Shown: positions 35,755-45,195 of the stretch, in pieces
Numbering within the stretch: position 1 is the first letter of the stretch
Layout of the letters: the number at the start of each line of letters is the position of its first letter
NCBI RefSeq assembly: GCF_014770435.1
Contig: NZ_CP061739.1
Location: 620,001-684,000, forward strand
Length of the DNA stretch: 64,000 bases
Reading direction: 5' to 3'
DNA from: Psychrobacter sp. 28M-43
Lineage (GTDB): Bacteria; Pseudomonadota; Gammaproteobacteria; Pseudomonadales; Moraxellaceae
The notes under the pieces: generated by a model
Databases searched by the model: none
Seen by the model: the letters and a program-made list of their open reading frames with translations, nothing else
What the model was told of the DNA's origin: nothing
Program-made: the position numbers and the translations under genes

Positions 35755-36613
35755 GGGCGTGTTGAACATTCATAATTTGAGCCAGATATAAGCACAAGCA
35801 AGAGCGACCGTATTTTCATAACTTTGCTTGAGCTTATCAAACCTGGTGGCAACCGCCCTATACTGTTTTAGTTTGGCGAAAGCATTTTCTACTAGATGCC
35901 TCGCTTTATATAAGTCCCAGTCCATATGGTCGTTAGAAGACTGAGTATTTCGTTTTCGAGGGATGTTATCCCGTGTCCCTGCTTGTTCAATATGCGCTCG
36001 TAGTGCATCAGAATCATAGCCTTTATCGGCACATAAAACCTCTGTGTTGCTCAAATTAACTTTGTCTACTAAGTCAGGTGCGACTTTAACATCGTGGGTC
36101 GTGCCATCTGACAAGATAAAGGTAATCGGATTGCCATGCGCATCTACTGCCAAGTGAATCTTGGTCGCGCGTCCTGCCACACTTTTACTAATGGATTGTA
36201 GGTTCTCATTGCCACCACTGCTGTGCTGATGCGCTTTAATATGAGTACCATCAATGAAGACCCACTCAAGGTCTGCGTCTTTGATTAATAAAGCAAACAG
36301 CGTAATCAGCTTATTACTACGAAACCAGCGCTGGTAAGCTTTATAGATGGTATTGGGCTTGCCAAAACACTCGGGTAAGTCGCACCAAGGACAGCCAACA
36401 CGCATGCGATAAAGCACGCCTTCAACCGTTTGTCTAAGATTTCCTTTGTCATAGATATTAAGTTCTAGTAATATAGGTTTCAGTCTTGTCCAGTGTTCAT
36501 CTTTGAGCATAGTGCGAGGCATAGCGAACGATATCTTTTTTGTGTGAGAACTTAAAGATTAACCGTTCGCTATTTTTTTTGCCATTAATTTATACCCAAT
36601 GTTCAACACGCCC
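35755..36613 (-). mobile_element. IS5-family element, about 859 bp
   Basis: The ends are GGGCGTGTTGAACATT inward, and each is flanked by TA. The single transposase lies within. It is next to czcD and differs in sequence from the IS427 element at 24370, although both start GGGCGTGT. The transposase reads through without a shift. Confidence 0.88.
35770..36522 (-). CDS. IS5-family transposase
   Basis: The 250-aa protein has the IS5-type N-terminal region (MLKDEHWTRLKPILLELNIYDKGNLR, VGCPWCDLPECFGKPNT). It also has the DDE motifs FIDGTHIKAHQHSSGG (Asp), LCADKGYDSD (Asp) and ARHLVENAFAKLKQYRA (Glu). It is intact and unshifted, so the element may be active. Confidence 0.9.
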   Translation of the reverse strand: MPRTMLKDEHWTRLKPILLELNIYDKGNLRQTVEGVLYRMRVGCPWCDLPECFGKPNTIYKAYQRWFRSNKLITLFALLIKDADLEWVFIDGTHIKAHQHSSGGNENLQSISKSVAGRATKIHLAVDAHGNPITFILSDGTTHDVKVAPDLVDKVNLSNTEVLCADKGYDSDALRAHIEQAGTRDNIPRKRNTQSSNDHMDWDLYKARHLVENAFAKLKQYRAVATRFDKLKQSYENTVALACAYIWLKL

Positions 36614-36714
36614 TAGTGATCTTAATATCATTGCTGGGTTTTTTTGTGCTTAACATCAGGGCGTATTTAACCTTTCATGATTTGATCCGTCAGAAATGAA
36701 CACTACTGATATCA

Positions 36715-37125
36715 TTACTCATGACAGGAGTTATCGACAAGCGCGTTTAAAATGCCACATGATGACGCTGGTGCACTACTTGCACATTTCTGGCGCAAAA
36801 CGGTCAAGTGATGCTTTAAGTGCATCAGTTCTTCCATTCGTATTTCCACAGCATGAATGTGCTCATCTAGCAAGTTATTCACATCGCCGCAGTCCTTGTC
36901 AGGCGACTCCCAGTATTCAAGTAAGATTCGCACATCATCTAAAGCCATATCGAGCGTACGGCAATGTAGGATAAATTGTAGACGCTCAATGTGCTCTTCA
37001 TTATATAAACGATAATTCCCTTCGCTACGAAAAGGCTCGGGTAATAAACGCTCTTTTTCATAATAGCGAATGGTTTCTACTGTGGCACCTGTGCGTTTAG
37101 CGAGCTCACCAATTTTGATTGTCAT
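36715..37125 (-). CDS. cadR: MerR-family metal regulator (CadR/PbrR-type)
   Basis: The 136-aa protein begins with the MerR HTH: MTIKIGELAKRTGATVETIRYYEKERLLP. It has the metal-binding Cys79, Cys114 and Cys123, arranged as in CadR/PbrR, plus Cys134. It should sense Cd(II) or Pb(II) and activate the divergent cadA from the 19-bp-spaced promoter between them. Distinguishing Cd from Pb or Zn as the main inducer is not possible by eye. Confidence 0.87.
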   Translation of the reverse strand: MTIKIGELAKRTGATVETIRYYEKERLLPEPFRSEGNYRLYNEEHIERLQFILHCRTLDMALDDVRILLEYWESPDKDCGDVNNLLDEHIHAVEIRMEELMHLKHHLTVLRQKCASSAPASSCGILNALVDNSCHE

Positions 37126-37211
37126 AACAACCTCTATGATTTAAATAATTAAAGTGGCTGTAAAGACTAGCGCTAGAGAAATTAAAATTACGAAACTGTA
37201 GATAAATAACC

Positions 37212-37242
37212 TTGACTCTAAAGCCACTATAGGGTTCATAAT
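37212..37242 (+). promoter_or_regulatory. MerR-type promoter and operator of cadA
   Basis: TTGACT (37212-37217) and CATAAT (37237-37242) are separated by 19 bp, the overlong spacing typical of MerR-controlled promoters. An imperfect dyad (CTCTA...TAGGG) lies in the spacer. CadR binding here would twist the DNA for RNA polymerase when metal is present. Confidence 0.75.
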
Positions 37243-37267
37243 ATCATTATTCAAAGGGTAAATTATT

Positions 37268-39469
37268 ATGAAATATCATATTGAAGGTATGGACTGTGCC
37301 AGTTGCATCGGCAAGATTGAAACAGCTTTGAAACGTATGCCTGGGGTTTCTGATGTTCAGCTGAATTTCGCTACAGAAACGCTAGAGCTAAATTTAGCCC
37401 CTGGTGCGCCGACTCAGGCTAGTGATATCGAAAAAACAATCAAAAGCCTAGGGTTCGGCATCTCTGCCAATACTGGTCAACAAACTGTATCGGCTATTGA
37501 TATTGACAGCGACAATCAGATGGCTCCGCAGGATAAGCAATGGTGGCAAACTCAAAAAGGCAAACAGGTTGTTGGCCTCGGTATTTTGATGGGCAGCGCT
37601 TATGCACTGTCACTACTGTTGCCCGCTTATGGGATATGGGTGTTTGCCATCGCTGTGATTGTAGGCGTTTTTCCATTTGCGCGCAAAGCCTTAGCACTGG
37701 CTAAAACAGGTTCATTCTTTTCAATTGAAACGCTGATGTCCGTCGCCGTGCTTGGCGCACTTATCATTGGTGAAGCTGAAGAGGCCGCAGCAGTTGTCTT
37801 TTTGTTCTCAATCGGTGAACTGTTTGAGAGTATCGCTGCTGATCGCGCTCGCGCTGGCATCAGAGCCTTATCATCGCTGGTTCCGAAAAGTGCAATTTTA
37901 CTTGATGCTCAAGGTGGGCAGCGTAACGTTCCAGCGACTTCATTACAAGTGAATGACCTTGTGCTGGTGCGTCCTGGAGATAGGGTATCTGCTGATGGTT
38001 CCATTGTTCAAGGTGCGTCCAGCCTTGATGATTCGCCCGTGACGGGAGAGTCTGTTCCTGTTGCCAAGACGATGGGTGACAATGTATTTGCAGGGTCAAT
38101 TAACATCGATGGTGTGCTCCAAGTGCGCGTAGAAAAGACAGCCGCCGATAACACCATTTCGCGCATTATTGAGCTGGTAGAGCAAGCCCAAGCCTCCAAA
38201 GCACCCACTGCCCGTTTTATTGAGAAATTCAGTCGCTATTACACACCGGCAGTGATGGCTATTGCCGCACTAATTATTATCATTCCACCGTTAGCCATGG
38301 GTGGAGATTGGTCGACTTGGTTGTATCGCGGTCTAGCACTGTTGCTGATTGCCTGTCCCTGTGCTCTTGTACTATCAACACCCGCTGCCATCGCCTCTGG
38401 TCTTGCTGTTGGTGCGCGCCGTGGCTTGCTGATCAAAGGCGGTAGTGCTTTAGAAACTATCGGCCAAGTGAAGACGGTCGCTTTTGACAAGACAGGCACT
38501 TTAACTGAAGGCAAACCACGCGTGACCGATGTTGTTGCCTTTACACAAGAGGACTCAAGTATTCAAGGTCAGAATTCTCAAGGTCAAGATGAGATATTGG
38601 CACTTTTTGCCAGTGTGGAGACTGGTTCTAGTCACCCACTTGCTGAAGCCATTGTCAGCCATGCTGAAGCCGCTAAAGTTGTTATACCTGTGGCTTCCAA
38701 AGCTTCTGCTACTGCGGGTAAAGCGGTACACGCAACTGTCGCGGAGCGCGCGCTAGCTATCGGTTCGCCTGTTTACGCAGCCGATGAGGCATTGATTTCA
38801 TCCACACAACAGGCGCAAATTGAGGCGCTGCAAAATGAGGGTAAGACCGTCTCTGTTCTTTTCGATGAGCAAAACCGTGAAGTGCTTGGATTAATCGCGC
38901 TAAGAGACGAATTACGAGACGACGCTCATGAAGGTGTGGCTCAGCTCAAAGCGATGGGTGTGCGCTCCGTCATGCTAACAGGCGACAACCGCTTAACCGC
39001 TCAAGCACTTGCCAGTAATTTAGACGTGGAATGGGAAGCTGAGCTGTTGCCTGAGGACAAACTGCGCCTGCTTAACGAGATGAAGAACAACCGCAAAATA
39101 GCGATGGTTGGTGATGGTATTAACGATGCGCCAGCGCTAGCAACTGCCGATGTTGGCATCGCGATGGGTGGTGGTACCGATGTGGCCATTGAGACGGCCG
39201 ATATCGCATTATTAAAAAGTCGTGTTACGGATATGGCTCATCTCATCGCACTTTCACGTGCCACCATGCGCAACATTCATCAGAACGTCATTTTCGCTTT
39301 GGGTCTCAAAGGCGTCTTTCTGATCACGACCGTATTCGGCATTACTGGACTATGGATTGCGGTTCTAGCTGATGCTGGAGCAACAGTGCTCGTTACTCTT
39401 AATGCGTTACGTTTACTGCGCTTTAAGGGAGCGCCTCCACTGGTAAATCCGCCTAAAGTAGTTAAATAA
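37268..39469 (+). CDS. cadA: P1B-type heavy-metal ATPase CadA (Cd/Zn/Pb efflux)
   Basis: The 733-aa protein has an N-terminal heavy-metal-binding domain (GMDCASC, Cys10 and Cys13) and TGES (259-262). It also has the membrane CPC motif (Cys363, Cys365), the phosphorylated DKTGTLTEG (Asp407), SSHPLAEAI, and GDGINDAPAL. The CPC motif and divergence from a CadR-type gene fit Cd/Zn/Pb transport. It exports metal from the cytoplasm. The gene starts 142 bp from cadR and has a MerR-type promoter. It overlaps no other gene. Confidence 0.93.
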   Translation: MKYHIEGMDCASCIGKIETALKRMPGVSDVQLNFATETLELNLAPGAPTQASDIEKTIKSLGFGISANTGQQTVSAIDIDSDNQMAPQDKQWWQTQKGKQVVGLGILMGSAYALSLLLPAYGIWVFAIAVIVGVFPFARKALALAKTGSFFSIETLMSVAVLGALIIGEAEEAAAVVFLFSIGELFESIAADRARAGIRALSSLVPKSAILLDAQGGQRNVPATSLQVNDLVLVRPGDRVSADGSIVQGASSLDDSPVTGESVPVAKTMGDNVFAGSINIDGVLQVRVEKTAADNTISRIIELVEQAQASKAPTARFIEKFSRYYTPAVMAIAALIIIIPPLAMGGDWSTWLYRGLALLLIACPCALVLSTPAAIASGLAVGARRGLLIKGGSALETIGQVKTVAFDKTGTLTEGKPRVTDVVAFTQEDSSIQGQNSQGQDEILALFASVETGSSHPLAEAIVSHAEAAKVVIPVASKASATAGKAVHATVAERALAIGSPVYAADEALISSTQQAQIEALQNEGKTVSVLFDEQNREVLGLIALRDELRDDAHEGVAQLKAMGVRSVMLTGDNRLTAQALASNLDVEWEAELLPEDKLRLLNEMKNNRKIAMVGDGINDAPALATADVGIAMGGGTDVAIETADIALLKSRVTDMAHLIALSRATMRNIHQNVIFALGLKGVFLITTVFGITGLWIAVLADAGATVLVTLNALRLLRFKGAPPLVNPPKVVK

Positions 39470-39590
39470 AACCCTTCGAAATCAATTAAAAACTAGAGAT
39501 AGCAGCAGATTTCGGGGGTGGGTTCTAATAATAAAAATTCCACCGCCACAGTAAACTGCAACCGCATTAGAGTAAATAAGGTTAGACCGT

Positions 39591-41645
39591 ATGTTGATTA
39601 CAGAATTGGGCTATTTTGCCTTGCTTACCGCTTTTGTATTGGCGTTATTGCAGGTAATTCTGCCAACTATTGGTGTTATTCATAACCAAGTTGCTTGGCA
39701 ACGACTAGCCCCTAGCTTAGCTTGGGCACAGTTTGCCGCCATGATAACGTCATTTGGCGCTTTGATAGCAGGTTTTTATTATAATGATTTTAGCCTCAGT
39801 TACGTCGCGCAGCATTCCAATACGCTGTTGCCTTGGTACTATAAGTTATCGGCGACATGGGGCGGACACGAGGGCTCTTTGCTGCTATGGATGACCATCA
39901 TGGCCACATGGTGTGCACTGGTATCATACTTTAGTCGCGGCTTGCCGTTATCAATGCGTGCGCGGGTATTAGTTATTTTGGCCGGTGTACAGTTAATGAT
40001 GCTAACGATGCTGATATTTACCTCGTCACCGTTTGAGCGTACCTTACCCAATCTAGCGGTCGATGGCGCTGATTTAAATCCTGTCCTACAAGATTTCGGT
40101 CTGATTATTCATCCGCCCATGTTATATATGGGCTATGTGGGTATGGTAGTACCTTTTGCATTTTGTATGGCGGCATTGTGGGAAGGGCGTTTAGATGCTG
40201 CTTGGACACGCTGGTCACGTCCATGGGCGCTCGCGGCTTGGGGGTTTTTGACCATTGGTATTGCACTGGGCTCGTGGTGGGCCTACTACGAGCTTGGCTG
40301 GGGCGGTTGGTGGTTTTGGGATCCGGTAGAGAATGCCTCGTTTATGCCTTGGCTTGTCGGCTTAGCATTGCTGCATTCATTAGCAGTCACTGAAAAGCGC
40401 GGGGTGTTTAAAGCATGGACCATTATGCTGGCTATTTTCGCCTTTGCCTTAAGCTTGCTTGGCACGTTCCTGGTACGCTCTGGAGTCCTTACCTCAGTGC
40501 ATTCGTTTGCCGCTGATCCGACGCGTGGTTTGGTTATCTTAGCTATTCTTGGCATTATCATCGGTAGTGGTCTATTAATGTTTGCCGTTCGAGGTTGGCG
40601 TTTAACCGTTGAAAGTCAATATCAGCTGATTTCACGTGAGTCCTTTTTAGTGATCAACAACGCCATCATTTTGATTGCAACCTTAGTGGTGCTGCTCGGC
40701 ACCCTTTACCCTATTATCGCTGATGCCTTTGGTTTAGGACAAGTGTCCGTTGGCCCTCCTTATTTTAATGCATTATTTGTACCTTTAACGTGGCTGTTAT
40801 TAATAGCTATGGGTATGGGCTCAAATATTCGCTGGAAAAAAGACACCCGTCCACTACTGGGTATAGGCATGGTCATCGCCGTTAGTAGCTTAGTATTAGC
40901 CGCCATTATTACTTACTTTGTTAATCCATCGTCTATGCTTAATATTGGTGTGACTTTAGCCGTTAGCTTTTGGGCACTGCTATGGATGGCAGTTGATTTT
41001 AAAGATAAAACTAAGAATGCGCCTAATCTTTTTAACGGTTTGCGGCAGTTGCGTCTGAGCTATTGGGGTCAACAGACTGCTCATATTGGCGTATTGGTTG
41101 CTGTCATTGGCATAGCCTTTACTAGTAGCCTGAGTATTGAGCGTGACGTAGCAATGGGTATTGGCGATACAGTCAATGTTCAAGGTTACGATTTTGAAGT
41201 AACTGAATTTTTTGAAATAAAGGGTAGTAACTTTGATGCAACGCAAGCGCAAGTGGTGGTATCCAAAGACGGTCGTGAAGTGGCGAAACTGACTCCAGAA
41301 AAGCGTACTTATATTATCAGCACGATGCCAACAACTGAAGCTGCTATTGACCCCAGTCTTATGCGCGATGTTTATGTCGCACTGGGCGAACCTATTGCCG
41401 ATGGTAGTAACCAATGGGCATTAAGGATTTATGTAAAACCATTAATTCGTTGGATATGGCTCGGCGCTATTATTATGGCATTGGGTGGTCTGCTGAGTAT
41501 GCTTGATAGGCGCTATCGTCTCAAAACATCCAAGACCCCTGCACAAATTGCAGCGAGTAAGTCAGGCTTTACGACGGTTACTGATTTAGATGTTAAAAGC
41601 ACTACTAATAACACGACACTAATAGGGGAGAAGCAAAATGACTAA
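39591..41645 (+). CDS. ccmF: Cytochrome c heme lyase subunit CcmF (island copy)
   Basis: The 684-aa protein has about 14-15 membrane segments and the tryptophan-rich WWD heme-binding motif (LGWGGWWFWDPVENASFMPW). It also has LGTFLVRSGVLTSVHSFA. It is the core of the heme-ligation complex with CcmH, acting on the periplasmic face of the inner membrane. The ccmABCDE genes are not in the window, so this half-set depends on other loci or does another job. It is followed by ccmG, overlapping 8 bp. Confidence 0.93.
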   Translation: MLITELGYFALLTAFVLALLQVILPTIGVIHNQVAWQRLAPSLAWAQFAAMITSFGALIAGFYYNDFSLSYVAQHSNTLLPWYYKLSATWGGHEGSLLLWMTIMATWCALVSYFSRGLPLSMRARVLVILAGVQLMMLTMLIFTSSPFERTLPNLAVDGADLNPVLQDFGLIIHPPMLYMGYVGMVVPFAFCMAALWEGRLDAAWTRWSRPWALAAWGFLTIGIALGSWWAYYELGWGGWWFWDPVENASFMPWLVGLALLHSLAVTEKRGVFKAWTIMLAIFAFALSLLGTFLVRSGVLTSVHSFAADPTRGLVILAILGIIIGSGLLMFAVRGWRLTVESQYQLISRESFLVINNAIILIATLVVLLGTLYPIIADAFGLGQVSVGPPYFNALFVPLTWLLLIAMGMGSNIRWKKDTRPLLGIGMVIAVSSLVLAAIITYFVNPSSMLNIGVTLAVSFWALLWMAVDFKDKTKNAPNLFNGLRQLRLSYWGQQTAHIGVLVAVIGIAFTSSLSIERDVAMGIGDTVNVQGYDFEVTEFFEIKGSNFDATQAQVVVSKDGREVAKLTPEKRTYIISTMPTTEAAIDPSLMRDVYVALGEPIADGSNQWALRIYVKPLIRWIWLGAIIMALGGLLSMLDRRYRLKTSKTPAQIAASKSGFTTVTDLDVKSTTNNTTLIGEKQND

Positions 41646-42288
41646 GTCTAATCATTTTTCCGAGCAACCCCCTGAAACAAAAGGTAATCGAACAATGAAA
41701 AAAAGCCAAATTAGAATATGGTTTTTGATCCCGCTGATCATCTTTGCTGCTGTTATGGTTATGCTTTATTTTCGTTTGGGGCAGCCGACTGAAATCGTAA
41801 CCAATACCGCGCTTGAACGCCCAGTACCAGCGTTTGAGCTGCCATTGTTGTCCGATACCAGTCGGATCATGACCAATGACAACTTACCTGATGAGCCCTT
41901 TTTGATGAATATTTGGGGCTCTTGGTGCCCAACTTGCGTTATTGAGCATCCTTTTTTGATGCAGCTAGAGGAGCGTGGTGTCAATCTGGTTGGCGTGAAT
42001 TATAAAGACGATATCGGTGATGCGCTCAGCTATCTCAACCGAGGCGGTGATCCCTTTTCGATGTCTATTCAGGATTTGTCCGGCCAGTTTGCCTTGGACT
42101 TAGGGTTGACGGGTGCGCCTGAGACTTTCACTGTCGATGGTGAAGGCGTTATTCGCCAGCACATTGTTGGTGAGATTAACGAGAGTAACTGGCAAGATCG
42201 TATTGAGCCTTGCTTAACGGTACTCAATGATGCCAATGATAATAACGTCAGTCCAGATGCGATTCAGGTTGAAGAGGTGTGCAAATGA
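41638..42288 (+). CDS. ccmG: Thiol:disulfide interchange protein CcmG/DsbE
   Basis: The 216-aa protein has an N-terminal anchor (residues 28-45) and a thioredoxin fold with the WCPTC active site (Cys97, Cys100), and GAPETFTVDGEG, typical of CcmG. It reduces the heme-binding thiols of apocytochrome c and is itself reduced by DsbD, also on the island. The start at 41638 overlaps ccmF; a second Met at 41695 begins MKKSQIRIW and is also possible. Confidence 0.9.
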   Translation: MTKSNHFSEQPPETKGNRTMKKSQIRIWFLIPLIIFAAVMVMLYFRLGQPTEIVTNTALERPVPAFELPLLSDTSRIMTNDNLPDEPFLMNIWGSWCPTCVIEHPFLMQLEERGVNLVGVNYKDDIGDALSYLNRGGDPFSMSIQDLSGQFALDLGLTGAPETFTVDGEGVIRQHIVGEINESNWQDRIEPCLTVLNDANDNNVSPDAIQVEEVCK

Positions 42289-42836
42289 TAGCCCGTTCAA
42301 TAAAGGCCGTTACGATAAAAGTAGCGAGCTTAATACTTGCCTGTCTCCTAAGTGTGACCAGCTATGCGGCGATAGAGGTATATGATTTTGACTCTGCACA
42401 ACAAGAAGCCCAATATCGAGGGCTAATCGAAGAGCTACGTTGCCCGAAATGCCAAAACCAAAACTTGGCAGGTTCTGATGCGCCGATTGCCCAAGACTTA
42501 AAGCAAAAAGTCTATGATTTGATTAAAGACAGACGTAGTGATGCGGAAATCCGGGATTATATGCAAGAGCGCTACGGCGATTTTATCAGCTACAAGCCGC
42601 CTGTACGTCCATCGACATGGATTTTATGGTTTTTTCCGCCATTGCTACTGATCGTATTATTGATAGGGTGGTTTTGGCAAAGTAAACGCCGCCAAGTTGT
42701 CGCCCGTGGCCAAAACGGCGTTACAGTGAACAGTACTGCTGCCTTGACCTCTGCGGAAAAGGCTGAGCTTGATCGTCTATTATCGCAAGCTGAGAATGTC
42801 GACCACGATATTACTAGCATAGAGGACAAAAAATGA
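42285..42836 (+). CDS. ccmH: Cytochrome c biogenesis protein CcmH
   Basis: From the ATG at 42285 the protein has 183 aa. It has a signal-like N-terminus, the LRCPKCQNQ motif (Cys53, Cys56), and the AEIRDYMQERYGDFISYKPP segment, then a membrane anchor. CcmH helps present apocytochrome to CcmF. The start at 42285 overlaps the ccmG stop as ATGA; an upstream GTG at 42279 is the other choice. Confidence 0.9.
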   Translation: MIARSIKAVTIKVASLILACLLSVTSYAAIEVYDFDSAQQEAQYRGLIEELRCPKCQNQNLAGSDAPIAQDLKQKVYDLIKDRRSDAEIRDYMQERYGDFISYKPPVRPSTWILWFFPPLLLIVLLIGWFWQSKRRQVVARGQNGVTVNSTAALTSAEKAELDRLLSQAENVDHDITSIEDKK

Positions 42837-44113
42837 CTCTATTTTCTACTTTTGGCTTATTTGTAGCTCTAAGCTTGCTGATTGCTCTTATATTTGCGCT
42901 AATTGCTATTATGCCATGGCTACGAGCACCGCGTTTGCAGTCCAAACCAATAGACAATCAACTGCTAGATATTAATGTTGCAGTATTTCGCGAACGTTTA
43001 GCTGAGCTACAAACAGATAAAGACAGCGGTACTATTAATAATAGCCATTATCAAAATCAAAAGCTGGAACTGGAGCGTCAGCTATTGGATGCCCAGCGTG
43101 AAGTCACGCCGATGGTCACCCCTGGTATCAAAAGCCGCTTGATCCTCATGGTTTGGGTGCCTGTATTGGCTGCGCTGGCGTATCTGATGGTGGGTGACCG
43201 AACGCCTGTGTTTGATCTGTGGACGGCCGAAGACAAGGTCGGAAAAGTCGCTGATGACTTGTTGACTGGCAAAATCGATCAGCCACCTGTATGGGCAATC
43301 GAAAACGGCCAGCAGCTTATCAGCGCGATGCAGACCAACGTTTATCGTCATGCCGATGATCCTGATCGCTGGATGCGTTTGTCAGAGCTGTTTTTATCGC
43401 TTGAAGCTACCGACTCAGCGATTGAAGCTTTGTCACGCGCTTACCGTCTGTCACCAGACAATGAAGAGATTGCGACCACTTATGCGCAGATTAGCTTTTT
43501 TGCCAATAAAGGTCAGCTTGATGCCAGTAGCCGCCGTGTATTACAAGATGTCCTTGCCAAAAATCCACAGCATGAAGGTGCGCAGATGCTAATGGCAATG
43601 GGTGAGGCACGTGGTAGTAACTTTGCCCAAGCGCAAGGTTGGATTAAACGCTTACAAGGCAGCATTGTGGCCAAACCAGGTGATCATACTAAAGCTTTAG
43701 CAAGCTTAGATGAGTTAAGCAACTACGTTAGCACGCAAGAAAAGCAAGCGCTAGAAGGTATTGACGTGACAGTGAAAATTAACGCTAATTTATTACCGTT
43801 AGTGAAAGCTGATGATGTGTTGTTTGTAGCGATACGTGATGTGAAAGGGGGCCCTCCGTTTGCCGCCAAACGTTTACCCATTAGTATTATCAAGCAAGGT
43901 GAGGCTAGTATCCGCTTAAGCAATCTTGATGCGATGATGCCAGATCGCACGTTAAATTCAGCTCGTAGTGACAAAACTCAGTTAGCAGTCGTTGCTCGTA
44001 TTAGTCATAGCGGTAATGCCATAGCAGAATCAGGCGACTTATCGGGTAATCCTATAATGATTAGCGTTGAACAGACTCAGGTTAATGTTGAAATCAATCA
44101 ACAGATTCCCTAA
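42833..44113 (+). CDS. ccmI: CcmI/CycH-type cytochrome c biogenesis protein
   Basis: The 426-aa protein has two membrane segments (residues 5-30 and 100-120) joined by a coiled coil with ARLQSKPIDNQ-like ELQTDKDSGTI. Tetratricopeptide repeats follow (about 160-270). CcmI is an apocytochrome chaperone. It overlaps ccmH by 4 bp, so ccmFGHI forms one operon. The C-terminal region ends without further motifs. Confidence 0.85.
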   Translation: MTLFSTFGLFVALSLLIALIFALIAIMPWLRAPRLQSKPIDNQLLDINVAVFRERLAELQTDKDSGTINNSHYQNQKLELERQLLDAQREVTPMVTPGIKSRLILMVWVPVLAALAYLMVGDRTPVFDLWTAEDKVGKVADDLLTGKIDQPPVWAIENGQQLISAMQTNVYRHADDPDRWMRLSELFLSLEATDSAIEALSRAYRLSPDNEEIATTYAQISFFANKGQLDASSRRVLQDVLAKNPQHEGAQMLMAMGEARGSNFAQAQGWIKRLQGSIVAKPGDHTKALASLDELSNYVSTQEKQALEGIDVTVKINANLLPLVKADDVLFVAIRDVKGGPPFAAKRLPISIIKQGEASIRLSNLDAMMPDRTLNSARSDKTQLAVVARISHSGNAIAESGDLSGNPIMISVEQTQVNVEINQQIP

Positions 44114-44254
44114 TAAAAAATTATTACCGTAAGTTTCATAATACCAGAGCGGTAAGTGGAGCCGTTTATGAAAGTGGCGCGATTAATAATCGTATACCAA
44201 AAACATATACGTTTAACATTGTTCATTGTATAAACATAGATAAAGGAAACAACT

Positions 44255-44962
44255 ATGACTGAATCTACCGACAGATTAGATAGTACTAAATTGAATAGCG
44301 TTGAATCGGCTAGTACTAATATTGCTGACAAGAAGGTACCTATAGCTGTGAGTAGTACTCATCAATCGATTGACTCTAAAACCATAAATCATACGCCTAA
44401 AGCTATGTACGTGACTTCAGGCAACTCAATAACACCTAAAGATAAGTTGGACAAAATACCAAAAATGGTTGCCAATGGCAGTCGCGCTTTTATCTGGTAT
44501 TTGTTGGCGATAATGGTATTAATACTTGATCAATGGACTAAGTGGTTGGCCCAAACCACATTAGCGTTCAATGACCCCGTACCGGTCATTGAACCATTTC
44601 TCAACTGGACACTCGCTTATAACTATGGGGCAGCATTTAGCTTTTTAGCCAACGCTGGCGGTTGGCAGAAATGGTTTTTCTCAGGCGTAGCTTTTGTAAT
44701 GGCTATCTTTTTAACGGTTTATTTAATCAAAGCGCCACGTGCAGCCAAGCTATTATCTATGGGGTTGGCCTTAATGCTTGGTGGTGCGATTGGCAACTTA
44801 ATCGATCGTTTAAGAATTGGTAAAGTGGTTGACTTTATCCATGTGCATTATGCTGATGTCTGGAATTATCCTCTTTTCAATGTTGCAGATATAGGTGTCT
44901 GTGTCGGTGTCGCATTGATTATAATTGACATGATATTTTTAGAAAGTAAGCGTAATAAATAA
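44255..44962 (+). CDS. lspA: Lipoprotein signal peptidase II, with N-terminal extension
   Basis: The 235-aa protein has the LspA core from about residue 78, with four membrane segments and the catalytic pair Asp193 (KVVDFIHV) and Asp212 (FNVADIGV). It also has NLIDRLRIG. The first 75 residues are an unusual Ser/Thr-rich tail absent from most LspA (160-170 aa). AAAGGA lies before the ATG at 44255, so the long form is likely made; the next good Met is 44465 without a clear ribosome site. In Cd/Pb clusters lspA beside a metal ATPase is common. Confidence 0.9.
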   Translation: MTESTDRLDSTKLNSVESASTNIADKKVPIAVSSTHQSIDSKTINHTPKAMYVTSGNSITPKDKLDKIPKMVANGSRAFIWYLLAIMVLILDQWTKWLAQTTLAFNDPVPVIEPFLNWTLAYNYGAAFSFLANAGGWQKWFFSGVAFVMAIFLTVYLIKAPRAAKLLSMGLALMLGGAIGNLIDRLRIGKVVDFIHVHYADVWNYPLFNVADIGVCVGVALIIIDMIFLESKRNK

Positions 44963-45195
44963 GCACATTGATGCCGATTATCACAAACAAAATGAACTAG
45001 CGTCGTATTCACTCTATACGGAAAAATACTTTTTATACTTGAGTATGTTTATAAAATGTGAACTGGAAGGTAATGTTACTTAGACAGGCTGGGCATTTGA
45101 TGTATAGTGTCATTTGCATTTCACTATTTATCAATTTCTCAGCCTGTTTTTTTTCAGCCTACTTTTTGAACCACCACCCGGATATAAATGTAACT

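Noticed and set aside
36655..36680. GGGCGTATTTAACC as another IS end
   Set aside because: Only one such end is visible, with no partner, so it cannot be called an element.
45084..45147. ACAGGCT/AGCCTGT repeat with T-run as a terminator of lspA
   Set aside because: The 50-nt loop is too long for a standard intrinsic terminator, and it overlaps a possible upstream extension of the next gene.
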